NCBI GenBank assembly: GCA_945833995.1
Contig: CAMAGM010000003.1
Coordinates: 1-48,066, forward strand
Source: an uncultured Prevotella sp.
Lineage (GTDB): Bacteria > Bacteroidota > Bacteroidia > Bacteroidales > Bacteroidaceae
Length of the DNA stretch: 48,066 bases
Direction of reading: 5' to 3'
Under the pieces are notes generated by a model that did not search any database, had not been told where the DNA came from, and saw only the letters and a program-made list of their open reading frames with translations. This document shows positions 16,911 to 26,096 of the stretch, one piece after another (the stretch's first letter is position 1; each line of letters starts with the position of its first letter). Position numbers and translations under genes: made by a program.

Positions 16911-16942
16911 CAAAGATAATGATTTTAATCAATACCAACAAA
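16911..16942 (-). promoter_or_regulatory. Promoter of the mce-mmd operon
   Basis: On the minus strand TTTG (16942-16939), 20 bp, TATCTTTG (16918-16911) is an exact Bacteroidetes consensus. The leader before mce is about 40 bases. Confidence 0.75.
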
Positions 16943-17000
16943 GAATGAATTGAAAATATTGTTAAGTTTATCATTTTAATGCAAGTTTAAATGCTTTTTA

Positions 17001-19388
17001 CTACATTTCGATGGTAAAACGTACATTAAAACGGCGTCCAGTTAAATAGTTTGGCACGGCATACTGATTGTTAGTCACGTCAGTCACCCAATAGTAGGAG
17101 TTGACATTGTTGATGCCAAAAAGGTTCAGGCAGTCGGCAGCCAACCAAAGGTTGCGGTACCAACTCCTGTGTTCACCCTCAGTGCCTTTTGCAAGCAGAT
17201 AGCTAAGTCCTATGTCAGCTCTCTTATAGGCAGGTGCACGGAACTGCATGCGTTCTATGCCTGAGTGTGGTGGACCGAAAGGAAGACCATCGGCGTATGC
17301 GAGACGCAGTGTCATACGCCAACGCTCAGTGCCAGGAAAATAGTCAGTGAAGTGCAGGTTCACGGCGTAACGTTGGTCGGTAGGCAAAGGCAACGATACT
17401 CCGTCAAGTGTCTGACGTGTCTTCATCAGCGAGAATGTCAGCCAAGAGTCTGTCCCAGGGACAAACTCACCATATAGTTTGAAGTCTATACCAGCGGCAT
17501 AACCGTCGCAGAGGTTCTCACCATAATATGTCACCTTCACATTGTTTATATTATATGGTATGAGGTTGTGGAATCGTTTATAATATGCCTCTGTGGTGAG
17601 TTTGAACTGCCTCGATAGCATCTTGAAGCGATAGTCGAAGCCTGCAACGAAATGTATTGATTGTTGGCTCTTTATCTTGTCGTTGAGCGTCACTACAGTT
17701 CTGCCGTTAACAGTCGATGTGTCGCGCAACTCCTTATAGAAAGGTGCCTGATAGTATATGCCAGTGGCGAAACGTAGTGTGACATCCTGGTTGAAGCTCG
17801 GTACGAGTGCGAGCGATGCCCTTGGCGACACTGTGGTCTCACCATTGAACGACCAGTTGCTGAAGCGTAGCCCATAGTTGAGCGTAAAGAACGACTGACG
17901 CTCGCTGCCAGTGGCAAATCTGAAGGTGTCCATAATATAGCCTTCAATTCTTCGGGAGTCAATTTCATTCTGCGAGCGTAGCGAATAAATGAGGTCGAGT
18001 CGGTCGGCTGTGTGTGGAATGGAGTAGCCACTTGAGTCACGCATCTCATACTCCGTTGAGTTTTCCTTCACCTTCTCAAACTTTATTGCCAACGAGGCCT
18101 CAATGTCGTGACGCTTTGCCTTGTGTCGTGCCAGCAGTTTCAGGTTCTCCACGTGTCCTGTCAGATAGTTACGTGCATGTTCCATGTATGTTCCTACACC
18201 GATGTTGGAGTTGTTGCTCACATCGTCAAGCCAGTATTGACCTTGTATGTCGTATGTCTCCTGCTCCTTGGTGTAGAAAGCAGAGGCAAGTAGCGACAGG
18301 CTCGTTCGCTGCCCATACCTTCTTGTGATGTTCAGTGCTCCGAATAGTGTACGGAACAAGTCCTTCTCCTGTCCGTCAAAATAAACCTTAAACGACTTCA
18401 CGTCAGTCAATGTTCCAAAAGAGGTCTCGCGGTTGGATGGCTGGAAAGTATAGTGGTTGTCTGATATGTTGCCGATGAAATCGATGTTCCAGAGTGAGTC
18501 TGGCCTATAGCTGATGAATGTCTGATAGTCGAGATAATCGGGCTTGTATTCCCCGTCGGTGTCAAGCGATCCCACGAGGTATTTGTTTGTCTTGTAACGT
18601 ATTCCGTGACTCATCGAGAACTGTTTTCCTCCCATTCCAACGTATGCGCTTGCGCCAAGCAGCGACACCGACGCCGATGCTTCCGTCTTCTTTGGCTGCC
18701 GATAGGTTATGTCGAGCACCGACGACATCTTGTCGCCATACTTTGCCTCAAATCCACCCGTGGAGAAAGCCACGCATCCTACCATGTCGGGATTTATGAC
18801 GCTAAGTCCCTCTTGCTGTCCGCTTCGTACGAGGAAAGGTCTATAGACCTCCACATTATTTATATATACGGCATTTTCATCGAAACTACCTCCACGGACA
18901 TTGTACTGCGACGACATCTCATTGTGCGACGACACTCCTGCCTGTTGCTGAATAAGCTCCTCCACTGCGTTTCCTGTCGTAGAAGGAGAGTTGCGGGCAT
19001 CCTTTATGTCGAGTTTCTCTGTCTGCGTTGTCTGTCGGCGGCGTTCGGTGACAACAATCTCGTCGAGCGACTCCATTGGATTGAGCACTACCCTTAAGGT
19101 CTGCTTTCCACGCGGGTTCCTCAATATACGTTGTCGTGTCTTATATCCAACCATTGAGAATCTTACCACCACACTATCAGCCGATTGCAACTGTAAGCTG
19201 AACTTTCCCTTTAGGTTTGTCATCGTCACTTTCGCCTGACTCACGCAAGCCACGGTAGCAAGTTCTATCGGGTTGCCGTCGTTGTCAACGACGCTACCGG
19301 CGAGAGTGAACGACTGTGCCAATGCCGACACCGACGACACTAAAAGAACGACTGCTGCGATGATATGTCTCCTTAATGTAATTTCCAT
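17001..19388 (-). CDS. TonB-dependent receptor with carboxypeptidase-like domain
   Basis: The 795-residue outer-membrane receptor has a signal peptide ending ALA (about residue 24) and a carboxypeptidase-D regulatory-like domain (about 28-105: SVVDNDGNPIELATV). A plug follows at about 125-235, with EELIQQQAGVS and YNVRGGSFDENAVYINN. The 22-strand barrel ends in FNVRFTIEM. It would import a ligand using TonB energy; the ligand is unknown. No SusD partner adjoins it, so it is not a typical Sus-type glycan pair. It lies 36 bases downstream of a GNAT gene on the same strand and may share its transcript. Confidence 0.9.
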   Translation of the reverse strand: MEITLRRHIIAAVVLLVSSVSALAQSFTLAGSVVDNDGNPIELATVACVSQAKVTMTNLKGKFSLQLQSADSVVVRFSMVGYKTRQRILRNPRGKQTLRVVLNPMESLDEIVVTERRRQTTQTEKLDIKDARNSPSTTGNAVEELIQQQAGVSSHNEMSSQYNVRGGSFDENAVYINNVEVYRPFLVRSGQQEGLSVINPDMVGCVAFSTGGFEAKYGDKMSSVLDITYRQPKKTEASASVSLLGASAYVGMGGKQFSMSHGIRYKTNKYLVGSLDTDGEYKPDYLDYQTFISYRPDSLWNIDFIGNISDNHYTFQPSNRETSFGTLTDVKSFKVYFDGQEKDLFRTLFGALNITRRYGQRTSLSLLASAFYTKEQETYDIQGQYWLDDVSNNSNIGVGTYMEHARNYLTGHVENLKLLARHKAKRHDIEASLAIKFEKVKENSTEYEMRDSSGYSIPHTADRLDLIYSLRSQNEIDSRRIEGYIMDTFRFATGSERQSFFTLNYGLRFSNWSFNGETTVSPRASLALVPSFNQDVTLRFATGIYYQAPFYKELRDTSTVNGRTVVTLNDKIKSQQSIHFVAGFDYRFKMLSRQFKLTTEAYYKRFHNLIPYNINNVKVTYYGENLCDGYAAGIDFKLYGEFVPGTDSWLTFSLMKTRQTLDGVSLPLPTDQRYAVNLHFTDYFPGTERWRMTLRLAYADGLPFGPPHSGIERMQFRAPAYKRADIGLSYLLAKGTEGEHRSWYRNLWLAADCLNLFGINNVNSYYWVTDVTNNQYAVPNYLTGRRFNVRFTIEM

Positions 19389-19424
19389 ATACTACAAAAC
19401 TCGTAAACTCACGTTTTATTGTGT

Positions 19425-20402
19425 TCAGAAGCTCCAAACGTGTATTAAAATACGGTTTAGCCATTTATATCTGAACCTGAACCAACGGAACGCACTCACT
19501 GGCTTTCCACCGAATCTCAGTATGAAATCGCGAAGCTTGTTTGCCCTGTAAGGCAGCCCAACGTCGAGAAAACAAAAGTGCTGGCATCCCTCGTCGTATG
19601 CCTTCTTTATGGCATTCCACACTGTTACCTCCGCAGGATGCAGGCGCAAGTAACTCTTTCTCAGGTATGCTGCATACCAAAGATAGGCATTGCCCTTCGT
19701 GATGGCATAGGCACAACAGCCTATCGTGGTGTTGTTGTATCTCGTGACGAGCAGCCTTCCATGACCAGACTCCACCACCCTTCTGAAGAAAGCGGCATCG
19801 GGAATGAATCTCTTAAGTTTGAAGAAGTTGTGGGCTTTGAGCAGACGCACGAAATCCTCAAACTCATCCTCCGTCCGCACCTCGTGTGTCTCCACTCCTT
19901 TGGCAATAGCGTCATTTATGCGTTTCAACAACTTTGGCGACACCCTCTCCTCTGGTGTCCTGCTATGCAGGGAGTTGTGGATGTTCATCCAGTTAACAGC
20001 AAAAAAGCCAAGCCCGCTCAGTGTCTTATAGCCAAACATCTTGCTTGAGAGGTGGCTCAACTCTATATACTCCACATAGGCGGGCATACGCTTCACCAGC
20101 TCGGTCATCATCAGGTTGAACAACTCGTCACGGTGTTCCTCAAAACCTGAATAGCTACCCTCGCCCAATATCCTGCAATGCCACATGAAGAAAGGAGGCA
20201 CAAACCACGAGCGACGGCGCACTACCGCGAGCAGATGGGCTGCCACACGTCCGTCGGCGCATCTCGCAACCACCATGAAGGGACTGTGGCGAGGTGTGTC
20301 CTCATAGATGCGGAACAGCTCCGAACTGTGGAAGAAATCCCGCGATTGGAGCTCTGGCAATTCCTCTCTATTCGTATATACTATGATAGATACGTCGTTC
20401 AC
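19425..20402 (-). CDS. GNAT/FemAB-like acetyltransferase
   Basis: The about 325-residue protein resembles tandem GNAT-fold transferases of the FemAB type. The C-terminal half holds RLLVTRYNNTTIGCCAYA, AYLWYAAYLRKSYLRLHP and AIKKAYDEGCQHFCFLDVG, matching the acceptor/CoA core. The substrate is unknown. I place the start at GTG 20402 (VNDVSIIVYTNREELP); a longer frame reaches ATG 20492 but would overlap the divergent promoter region. A TATTTTTG -7 box at 20415-20408 lies so close to that GTG that the message would be nearly leaderless, so the start could be further in. The TonB receptor gene follows. Confidence 0.7.
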   Translation of the reverse strand: MNDVSIIVYTNREELPELQSRDFFHSSELFRIYEDTPRHSPFMVVARCADGRVAAHLLAVVRRRSWFVPPFFMWHCRILGEGSYSGFEEHRDELFNLMMTELVKRMPAYVEYIELSHLSSKMFGYKTLSGLGFFAVNWMNIHNSLHSRTPEERVSPKLLKRINDAIAKGVETHEVRTEDEFEDFVRLLKAHNFFKLKRFIPDAAFFRRVVESGHGRLLVTRYNNTTIGCCAYAITKGNAYLWYAAYLRKSYLRLHPAEVTVWNAIKKAYDEGCQHFCFLDVGLPYRANKLRDFILRFGGKPVSAFRWFRFRYKWLNRILIHVWSF

Positions 20403-20468
20403 TGCTGCAAAAATAATAAATAAAACATAAAAATCAATGGATTCTCGCAGTTTTTTGGCTATTATTCT

Positions 20469-20476
20469 TACCTTTG
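20469..20476 (+). promoter_or_regulatory. -7 box of the nitroreductase operon
   Basis: TACCTTTG matches TAnnTTTG. Transcription should start near 20483, which supports ATG 20518 rather than the in-frame ATG at 20437. The -33 element is not clear. Confidence 0.6.
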
Positions 20477-20517
20477 TGGCCGAAAACAACATTTATTCAT
20501 CAATTATAACACAAAAA

Positions 20518-21045
20518 ATGACTAATTTCAAGGATTTGGCTCAACTTAGAAGAAGCCATAGGAAGTTCACGGAAGAGGAAATAAGTCCAGAGGACGTACA
20601 GGCTATACTCAGGGCAGCACTCATGTCGCCAACGTCAAAAAGCCAGCGTGCCTGGCAGTTCGTTGTGGTGGAGGACAAACTTGACATCAACAAGCTTGCA
20701 GATGCCAAGGACCTCGGCTCACAGTTTATGAAAGGTGCGCCTCTTGCCATCGTTGTACTTGGCGACCCACAACAAAACGACTGCTGGATTGAGGATGGCT
20801 CGATAGCTGCCATTTCCATGCAGTATCAGGCAGAGGAACTGGGACTTGGCTCTTGCTGGGTTCAGATGAGAGGTCGCGGACTTGCCGATGGCACACCAGC
20901 CGACGAGGTCATCCGTGGAGTGCTCGACATACCGTCAAACCTCAACACCCTCTGCATTATTGCCTTTGGACACAAGGCTGACGAGCGCAAGCCTCAGAAT
21001 GAGGACAATCTGAAATGGGAGAATGTCCATGCCGACAAATACTAA
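20518..21045 (+). CDS. Nitroreductase family protein
   Basis: The 175-residue FMN-dependent enzyme of the nitroreductase family has the FMN-phosphate motif RRSHRKF near residue 12, LMSPTSKSQRAWQF, and the GLGSCWVQMRGRG region. Such enzymes reduce nitro, quinone or flavin substrates with NAD(P)H; the natural substrate is unknown. The ATG at 20518 (MTNFKDLAQLRRS) was chosen because the promoter box at 20469-20476 lies downstream of the earlier ATG and because family proteins start here. It heads a plus-strand operon with a DUF2520 gene six bases later. Confidence 0.9.
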   Translation: MTNFKDLAQLRRSHRKFTEEEISPEDVQAILRAALMSPTSKSQRAWQFVVVEDKLDINKLADAKDLGSQFMKGAPLAIVVLGDPQQNDCWIEDGSIAAISMQYQAEELGLGSCWVQMRGRGLADGTPADEVIRGVLDIPSNLNTLCIIAFGHKADERKPQNEDNLKWENVHADKY

Positions 21046-21051
21046 GTCAAA

Positions 21052-21831
21052 ATGAGGATAGCACTTATAGGCTCTGGCAATCTTGCCACCAACATTGGCA
21101 AGGCTTTCGTTGCGGCAGGTCACGACATTGTTCAGGTGTTCAGTCGCACTGAAGCAAACGCCGCTGCCTTGGCACAACGTCTCGGGGCAGCACACACATC
21201 AAATATTGCCGATTTGACCCATGATGCCGATGTTTTTGTACTATCCGTCAAGGACTCTGCCTTGGCAGACATAGTGCGTGAAGCAGGGAAAGGACGTGAG
21301 GACAAGGTATTCGTCCATACGGCGGGAAGCGTTGGAATCGACATCTTCAGTGGCAGTGTACGGCACTATGGTGTTCTCTATCCCATGCAAACATTCTCCA
21401 AGAGCCGTGAGGTGGATTTCAGCAAAATACCAGTTTTCATCGAATGGAATGACGCTACGTCGGAGACGACTATCCAGACTCTTGCAGAAAGCATCTCAGG
21501 GAAAATCACGGTTCTATCGAGCCACGACCGTAAGTATCTGCACTTGGCGGCTGTGTTCGGCTGCAATTTCGTCAACCATTGCTATGCCCTTGCTGCGGAC
21601 ATAATGGAGAGTCACGGAATGACGTTCGACATGCTTCTGCCACTAATCGACGAGACTTTGGCAAAGGTTCACGCCCTACATCCCAAGGATGCCCAAACAG
21701 GACCAGCTGTTAGATTCGACCGAAATGTGCTTGACCGTCATATCGCACTGCTTGGTGAGAGCCCGATGATGAGAGACATATATGAGCTAATGAGTAATAG
21801 TATTCATAAAAAAGCAATAGGACAAGAATAA
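21052..21831 (+). CDS. Rossmann-fold DUF2520 dehydrogenase-like protein
   Basis: The 259-residue protein has an N-terminal NAD(P)-binding Rossmann fold ([17 protein letters not shown]) and a DUF2520 helical domain, with [11 protein letters not shown] and [12 protein letters not shown] in the middle and [17 protein letters not shown] in the last third. The layout matches the F420/NADP-dependent reductase superfamily. It is probably a cytoplasmic oxidoreductase of unknown substrate. It overlaps the next gene by one base (TAATG), which argues for translational coupling. In Bacteroidetes this gene is often found beside a KdsC-like phosphatase and Maf, as here. Confidence 0.85.
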   Translation: MRIALIGSGNLATNIGKAFVAAGHDIVQVFSRTEANAAALAQRLGAAHTSNIADLTHDADVFVLSVKDSALADIVREAGKGREDKVFVHTAGSVGIDIFSGSVRHYGVLYPMQTFSKSREVDFSKIPVFIEWNDATSETTIQTLAESISGKITVLSSHDRKYLHLAAVFGCNFVNHCYALAADIMESHGMTFDMLLPLIDETLAKVHALHPKDAQTGPAVRFDRNVLDRHIALLGESPMMRDIYELMSNSIHKKAIGQE

Positions 21832-22349
21832 TGATCAACTACGATTTGACAAAGATAAAGGCTATCATCTTCGATGTTGACGGAGTGCTGAGCGCCGAAA
21901 CTATCACGCTCCACCCAAACGGCGAGCCAATGCGCACGGTGAACATCAAGGACGGATATGCCATACAGCTTGCCATGAAGCAAGGGTTGCGCATAGCAAT
22001 CCTAACTGGTGGCAAAACCGAGAGTGTTCGCAAGCGATATGAGAATCTTGGTCTCGAGGACATTTTCATGGCGTGTGCCGTGAAATTGAAGGTCTATGAG
22101 GAGTTTCTCGCCAACTACGGATATACCGACGAGGATATAATGTATATGGGCGACGACATTCCCGACTATGAGATAATGCAACGCGTGGGTTGCCCAGTGT
22201 GTCCGAAGGATGCATGCAGCGACATTAAGGCATTGTCCATCTATACGAGCGACCGCATTGGAGGTCACGGTTGTGGGCGCGATGTCATTGAGCAAGTACT
22301 AAGGGCACAGGGTAAATGGCTTGAGAGCGAGAAGGCTTTCGGCTGGTAA
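21831..22349 (+). CDS. kdsC: KdsC-type HAD phosphatase
   Basis: This 172-residue HAD-superfamily phosphatase resembles 3-deoxy-D-manno-octulosonate-8-phosphate phosphatase, a step in lipopolysaccharide core synthesis. The catalytic motif is FDVDGVLS (DxD), motif II is LTGG, and motif IV is [25 protein letters not shown] near the end matches the KdsC tetramer tail. Its start overlaps the DUF2520 stop by one base. The other Kdo genes are not in the window. Specificity for Kdo-8-P is likely but not certain, since broader HAD subfamilies look alike. Confidence 0.85.
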   Translation: MINYDLTKIKAIIFDVDGVLSAETITLHPNGEPMRTVNIKDGYAIQLAMKQGLRIAILTGGKTESVRKRYENLGLEDIFMACAVKLKVYEEFLANYGYTDEDIMYMGDDIPDYEIMQRVGCPVCPKDACSDIKALSIYTSDRIGGHGCGRDVIEQVLRAQGKWLESEKAFGW

Positions 22350-22416
22350 AGTAAACAAGTTGATAGTACTGAACAAGATGCATGACAAATAACTTGTCAA
22401 CTTAATTATAAATAAT

Positions 22417-22998
22417 ATGTTGGACAATCTTAAGAAATACAATATTGTGCTTGCGAGCAACTCCCCACGCCGACGCGAGTTGCTTGCAGGTCTTGGCATC
22501 GACTTCACCGTTAAAGTCCTGCCCGATATCGACGAGAGCTATCCCTCCACCCTACCCGCCAAAGATGTGGCGGAATACATTGCCGAGAAAAAGGCAAGGG
22601 CATACAAAAACCTACTACACGAGGACGATCTCGTAATCACGGCTGACACGGTGGTCATTGTAGGCAATGAGATACTCGGCAAGCCACACGATGCCGCCAA
22701 TGCTGCCGATATGCTTCGCGCCATTAGTGGCAAGAGTCATTCCGTTGTCACTGGAGTGTGCATCACAAGTCATGATGTCCACCGTAGTTTCTCCGTCTCC
22801 ACCGAAGTAGTCTTCACGTCACTCACCGAGGAGGAGATTGACTATTACGTTGACCGCTACAAGCCTTTTGACAAAGCTGGAGCCTACGGCATTCAGGAAT
22901 GGATAGGCTTCATAGGTGTAACATCGTTGCAAGGAAGCTACTACAATGTCATGGGATTGCCAGTGCAACGAATCTATACAGAGTTGAAGTCGCTTTGA
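22417..22998 (+). CDS. maf: Maf-type nucleotide pyrophosphatase
   Basis: The 193-residue Maf protein hydrolyses non-canonical or pyrimidine nucleoside triphosphates such as dTTP and UTP. Signatures are VLASNSPRRRELL at the N-terminus, DIDESYP, ITADTVVIV, and GAYGIQEWIG near the end. It follows the kdsC-like gene by 67 bases, a gap that holds a weak ACAAGTT/AACTTGT hairpin (22355-22397), and ends the plus-strand operon before a small terminator at 23031. Confidence 0.95.
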   Translation: MLDNLKKYNIVLASNSPRRRELLAGLGIDFTVKVLPDIDESYPSTLPAKDVAEYIAEKKARAYKNLLHEDDLVITADTVVIVGNEILGKPHDAANAADMLRAISGKSHSVVTGVCITSHDVHRSFSVSTEVVFTSLTEEEIDYYVDRYKPFDKAGAYGIQEWIGFIGVTSLQGSYYNVMGLPVQRIYTELKSL

Positions 22999-23030
22999 TG
23001 CACGCTTTTTTCGACTTTTTCGGTTAAGCA

Positions 23031-23053
23031 CTGTTGACAACAGGTTTTTATTT
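23031..23053 (+). terminator. Terminator after maf
   Basis: CTGTT-GAC-AACAG (23031-23043) is followed by G and the T-rich run TTTTTATTTATT, a weak stem but classical layout, 33 bases past the maf stop. Confidence 0.5.
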
Positions 23054-23079
23054 ATTGCTTACGCAACTTGAGAAAGAAT

Positions 23080-23107
23080 GAGGGGTTTGAAATTTCTCAA
23101 ACCCCTC
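23080..23107. terminator. Hairpin between maf and glyA
   Basis: GAGGGGTTTGA (23080-23090) and TCAAACCCCTC (23097-23107) form a perfect 11-bp stem with a 6-base loop between converging genes. The CTCAAAC words continue to 23137, matching the repeat flavour at 3113-3163 and 1786-1818. Strength as a terminator is unproven. Confidence 0.5.
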
Positions 23108-23145
23108 AAACCTATAAAACCTTCTGAAGCTCTTCAAACTATCTT

Positions 23146-24426
23146 TTAGTAGGCGAAGAGAGGATAGTTCTTCATAGTCTCGTTCACGCGGGCGCGTACG
23201 CTTGCTATAACTTCCTCGTTCTCTGGATTGTTGAGCACCTCCTCAATGAGTTCGGCAATGAGCACCATGAGGTCTTCCTTGGCACCACGGGTAGTGATGG
23301 CAGGTGTGCCGAGACGTATGCCGCTTGTCTGGAATGCACTGCGGGAGTCGAATGGCACCATGTTCTTGTTGACGGTGATGTCGGCAGCAACGAGTGCATT
23401 CTCTGCAACCTTACCCGTAAGCTCTGGATATTTTGAGCGAAGGTCAACAAGCATTGAGTGGTTGTCGGTACCACCGCTGACAATGGTGAAGCCTCGCTTG
23501 ACGAGCTCGTCGGCAAGCACTGCGGCATTCTTCTTCACCTGCAATGCCCACTCCTTGAACTCTGGCTGGAGAGCCTCGCCGAAGGCAACAGCCTTGGCAG
23601 CGATGACATGCTCGAGAGGTCCACCCTGCAGACCAGGGAATACTGCTGAATTGAGCAGCTGGCTCATCATTTTCACCGCTCCCTTTGGAGTCTTCAAGCC
23701 CCAAGGATTCTCAAAGTCCTTACCCATGAGGATAATACCGCCACGTGGACCACGGAGTGTCTTGTGGGTTGTCGAGGTCACGATGTGTGCATACTTGACA
23801 GGATTGTCAAGAAGGCCAGCCGCAATGAGTCCTGCTGGGTGAGCCATGTCGATCATGAGCAGTGCGCCAACCTTGTCAGCAATCTCACGCATGCGCTTGT
23901 AGTCCCACTCACGGCTGTAGGCAGAACCACCACCGATGATGAGCTTTGGCTTGTTTTCGATGGCAAGACGCTCCATCTGGTCGTAATCCACGCGCCCAGT
24001 TTCCTGATTGAGGTCGTAGCCAATGGGATTGTAGAGAATGCCTGATGTGTTTACGGCAGAACCATGTGAGAGGTGACCGCCGTGGGCAAGGTTGAGTCCC
24101 ATGAATGTGTCTCCTGGTTTGAGCACTGTGAGCAGCACGGCAGCATTTGCCTGTGCGCCAGAGTGTGGCTGTACGTTGGCGTACTCAGCACCAAAGAGCT
24201 CCTTTACACGGTCGATGGCAAGTTGCTCCACTTCATCTACAACCTGGCAACCGCCATAGTAACGCTTGCCAGGATAGCCCTCGGCGTACTTGTTGGTGAG
24301 GTAAGAGCCCATGGCTTCCATTACCTGGTCGCTAACGAAGTTTTCTGATGCGATTAGCTCGATGCCTTTCAGCTGGCGCTGGTGCTCGCGCTCGATAAGG
24401 TCAAAAATCTGTTGATCTCTTTTCAT
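23146..24426 (-). CDS. glyA: Serine hydroxymethyltransferase
   Basis: GlyA is a PLP enzyme that converts serine and tetrahydrofolate to glycine and 5,10-methylene-THF, supplying one-carbon units. The 426 residues match the family. The PLP lysine is in [15 protein letters not shown]; other signatures are [10 protein letters not shown] near residue 22, [15 protein letters not shown] and [10 protein letters not shown]. It follows pyrI by 12 bases, so it probably ends a pyrB-pyrI-glyA operon, linking pyrimidine synthesis to one-carbon supply (thymidylate). Cytoplasmic. Confidence 0.97.
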   Translation of the reverse strand: MKRDQQIFDLIEREHQRQLKGIELIASENFVSDQVMEAMGSYLTNKYAEGYPGKRYYGGCQVVDEVEQLAIDRVKELFGAEYANVQPHSGAQANAAVLLTVLKPGDTFMGLNLAHGGHLSHGSAVNTSGILYNPIGYDLNQETGRVDYDQMERLAIENKPKLIIGGGSAYSREWDYKRMREIADKVGALLMIDMAHPAGLIAAGLLDNPVKYAHIVTSTTHKTLRGPRGGIILMGKDFENPWGLKTPKGAVKMMSQLLNSAVFPGLQGGPLEHVIAAKAVAFGEALQPEFKEWALQVKKNAAVLADELVKRGFTIVSGGTDNHSMLVDLRSKYPELTGKVAENALVAADITVNKNMVPFDSRSAFQTSGIRLGTPAITTRGAKEDLMVLIAELIEEVLNNPENEEVIASVRARVNETMKNYPLFAY

Positions 24427-24438
24427 TTTTTATAAGGT

Positions 24439-24894
24439 TTAAATGAGTGTTACTTTCGTGATGTCCTGTTCCTTCTCGCAATAGTGGCATTTCAACGTGC
24501 CGCGCTCCTTGTCCACGACGTGGAAGAGTGTTGACATTGGCTCGTTGTTGGTTATGCACTTAGGGTTGTTGCATTTCACTATGCCGCGCAGCTCGTCGGG
24601 AGTGATGACGGTCTTCTTCTCCACCACCTCGTAGTCGTGAATGATGTTGAGCACCACGTTTGGTGCCACGACGGAGAGACGTGATATTTCCTCGTCGGTG
24701 AAGAACTTGTCTGCCACTTTGATGATGCCCTTGCGCCCGATTTTCTTTGAGCGGTAGTTGCAACCGATGGTGACAGGGGTGGTGAGTTGCTCAAGATGGA
24801 GCAGGCTTGCCACCTCGTAGGTCTTCTCTGTTGGTATGTGGTCGATGACAGTGCCATTCTCAATGGCAGTCACCATTATTTCGTTTTTTGCCAT
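24439..24894 (-). CDS. pyrI: Aspartate carbamoyltransferase regulatory subunit
   Basis: The 151-residue PyrI binds nucleotide effectors and joins catalytic trimers of PyrB into the allosteric holoenzyme. The C-terminal zinc site has four cysteines, CNNPKC and CHYC, with the usual spacing. The start at ATG 24894 ([14 protein letters not shown]) was chosen over an upstream ATG in the repeat-filled gap. It lies 92 bases downstream of pyrB; the gap holds a perfect 13-bp inverted repeat. A PyrI subunit means this organism has the E. coli-type regulated enzyme. Confidence 0.95.
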   Translation of the reverse strand: MAKNEIMVTAIENGTVIDHIPTEKTYEVASLLHLEQLTTPVTIGCNYRSKKIGRKGIIKVADKFFTDEEISRLSVVAPNVVLNIIHDYEVVEKKTVITPDELRGIVKCNNPKCITNNEPMSTLFHVVDKERGTLKCHYCEKEQDITKVTLI

Positions 24895-24910
24895 GATTCT
24901 TTTTTTTTTA

Positions 24911-24986
24911 GTTGACAAGTTGACGAGTAAACAAGTGGACAAGTTATTTGTCCAGCGTCTGTGAAAATTACTATCAACTTGTCAAC
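24911..24986. repeat. Inverted repeat between pyrB and pyrI
   Basis: GTTGACAAGTTGA (24911-24923) and TCAACTTGTCAAC (24974-24986) are perfect complements. The left arm is itself a run of related ACAAGTT words. The right arm ends at the base before the pyrB stop codon (24987-24989 on the plus strand). It could act as an attenuator between the two subunit genes. Confidence 0.6.
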
Positions 24987-25934
24987 TCAATTAATTATCG
25001 TTTTATCGTTTCTCACCTCGTCGAGCGAGATTCCGAGCACGTCGCAGAAGATTGCCTGTCGTGCGAAGAGTCCGTTGCCAGCCTGCTGAATGTAGTAGGC
25101 ATGTGGGTCGTTGTCCACATCGTAGGCTATCTCATTCACGCGTGGCAGCGGGTGGAGAATCTTCATGTTTGGCTTTGCGTTGCCAAGCATGTCGGCACGC
25201 AGGATGTAGATGTTCTTCACGCGCTCGTATTCCATAAGGTCGCTGAAACGCTCCTTTTGCACGCGCGTCATATATAATATGTCAGCGTCGGCAATAATCT
25301 TCTCATTGAAGGCAGTGTGCTCCTGGAAGTTTATACCATGCTCGCGGCAATAGATCTTATACTCGTTTGGCATGGCAAGCTCCTTTGGCGCCACGAAATG
25401 GAACGTTGGGTTGAAATGGCGCATCGCCATGAGGAGCGAGTGGACGGTCCTTCCATACTTGAGGTCGCCAACGAGATAGATGTTGAGGTTTTCGAGCGTG
25501 CCTTGAGTCTTATATATGGAATAGAGGTCGAGCATGCACTGTGACGGATGTTGGTGTGCGCCGTCACCCGCATTGACTATTGGCACTGGGGCAACCTCGC
25601 TGGCGTATTGTGCCGCACCCTCGATATAATGGCGCATGACGATGACGTCGGCATAGTTGGACACCATGAGAATGGTGTCTTTCAGTGTCTCGCCTTTTGT
25701 CCCGCTGGTAATCTTCGGGTCGGCAAAACCGATTACCCTTGCGCCAAGCCTGTTGGCAGCGGTTTCAAAACTCAGCCTGGTTCGTGTTGACGGCTCGAAG
25801 AACAGGGTCGCCACAACCTTTCCTTTCAGCAACTCCCTATTGGGATGCCGTTCGAACTCCTGAGCCATCTCAATCATGTAGAGAATCTTCTCTCGAGTGA
25901 GATTGGCTATGGTCACAAAATTATGCTTTTCCAT
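24987..25934 (-). CDS. pyrB: Aspartate carbamoyltransferase catalytic subunit
   Basis: PyrB joins carbamoyl phosphate and aspartate, the first committed step of pyrimidine synthesis. The about 315-residue protein has the carbamoyl-phosphate motif [13 protein letters not shown], the loop residues [28 protein letters not shown], and [10 protein letters not shown], all typical. ATG 25934 is the likely start; an adjacent GTG lies one codon upstream. A TACCTTAG box (one mismatch to TAnnTTTG) is at 25975-25968. It heads the pyrB-pyrI-glyA run and is divergent from the penicillin-binding protein gene. Confidence 0.96.
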   Translation of the reverse strand: MEKHNFVTIANLTREKILYMIEMAQEFERHPNRELLKGKVVATLFFEPSTRTRLSFETAANRLGARVIGFADPKITSGTKGETLKDTILMVSNYADVIVMRHYIEGAAQYASEVAPVPIVNAGDGAHQHPSQCMLDLYSIYKTQGTLENLNIYLVGDLKYGRTVHSLLMAMRHFNPTFHFVAPKELAMPNEYKIYCREHGINFQEHTAFNEKIIADADILYMTRVQKERFSDLMEYERVKNIYILRADMLGNAKPNMKILHPLPRVNEIAYDVDNDPHAYYIQQAGNGLFARQAIFCDVLGISLDEVRNDKTIIN

Positions 25935-26049
25935 CACGAATTGTTATATTTAATTCTTTTTCGACCGCTAAGGTACATATATTTTTGGATTTATCGAATA
26001 AAAAAGCGAGAAAAAAGCAAATTTTCTTCTTTATATGAATAAAAACGAG

Positions 26050-26057
26050 TAATTTTG
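26050..26057 (+). promoter_or_regulatory. -7 box of the PBP1A gene
   Basis: TAATTTTG matches TAnnTTTG. The predicted transcription start (about 26065) lies downstream of the TTG at 26055, which supports ATG 26097 as the true start. Confidence 0.6.
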
Positions 26058-26096
26058 CCGTTGAATAACGACTCAAAGAGCAAAAAATCGACAATT

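Noticed and set aside
20437..20517. N-terminal extension of the nitroreductase
   Set aside because: The promoter box at 20469-20476 lies inside it and family proteins start at MTNFKDLAQL-like sequence.
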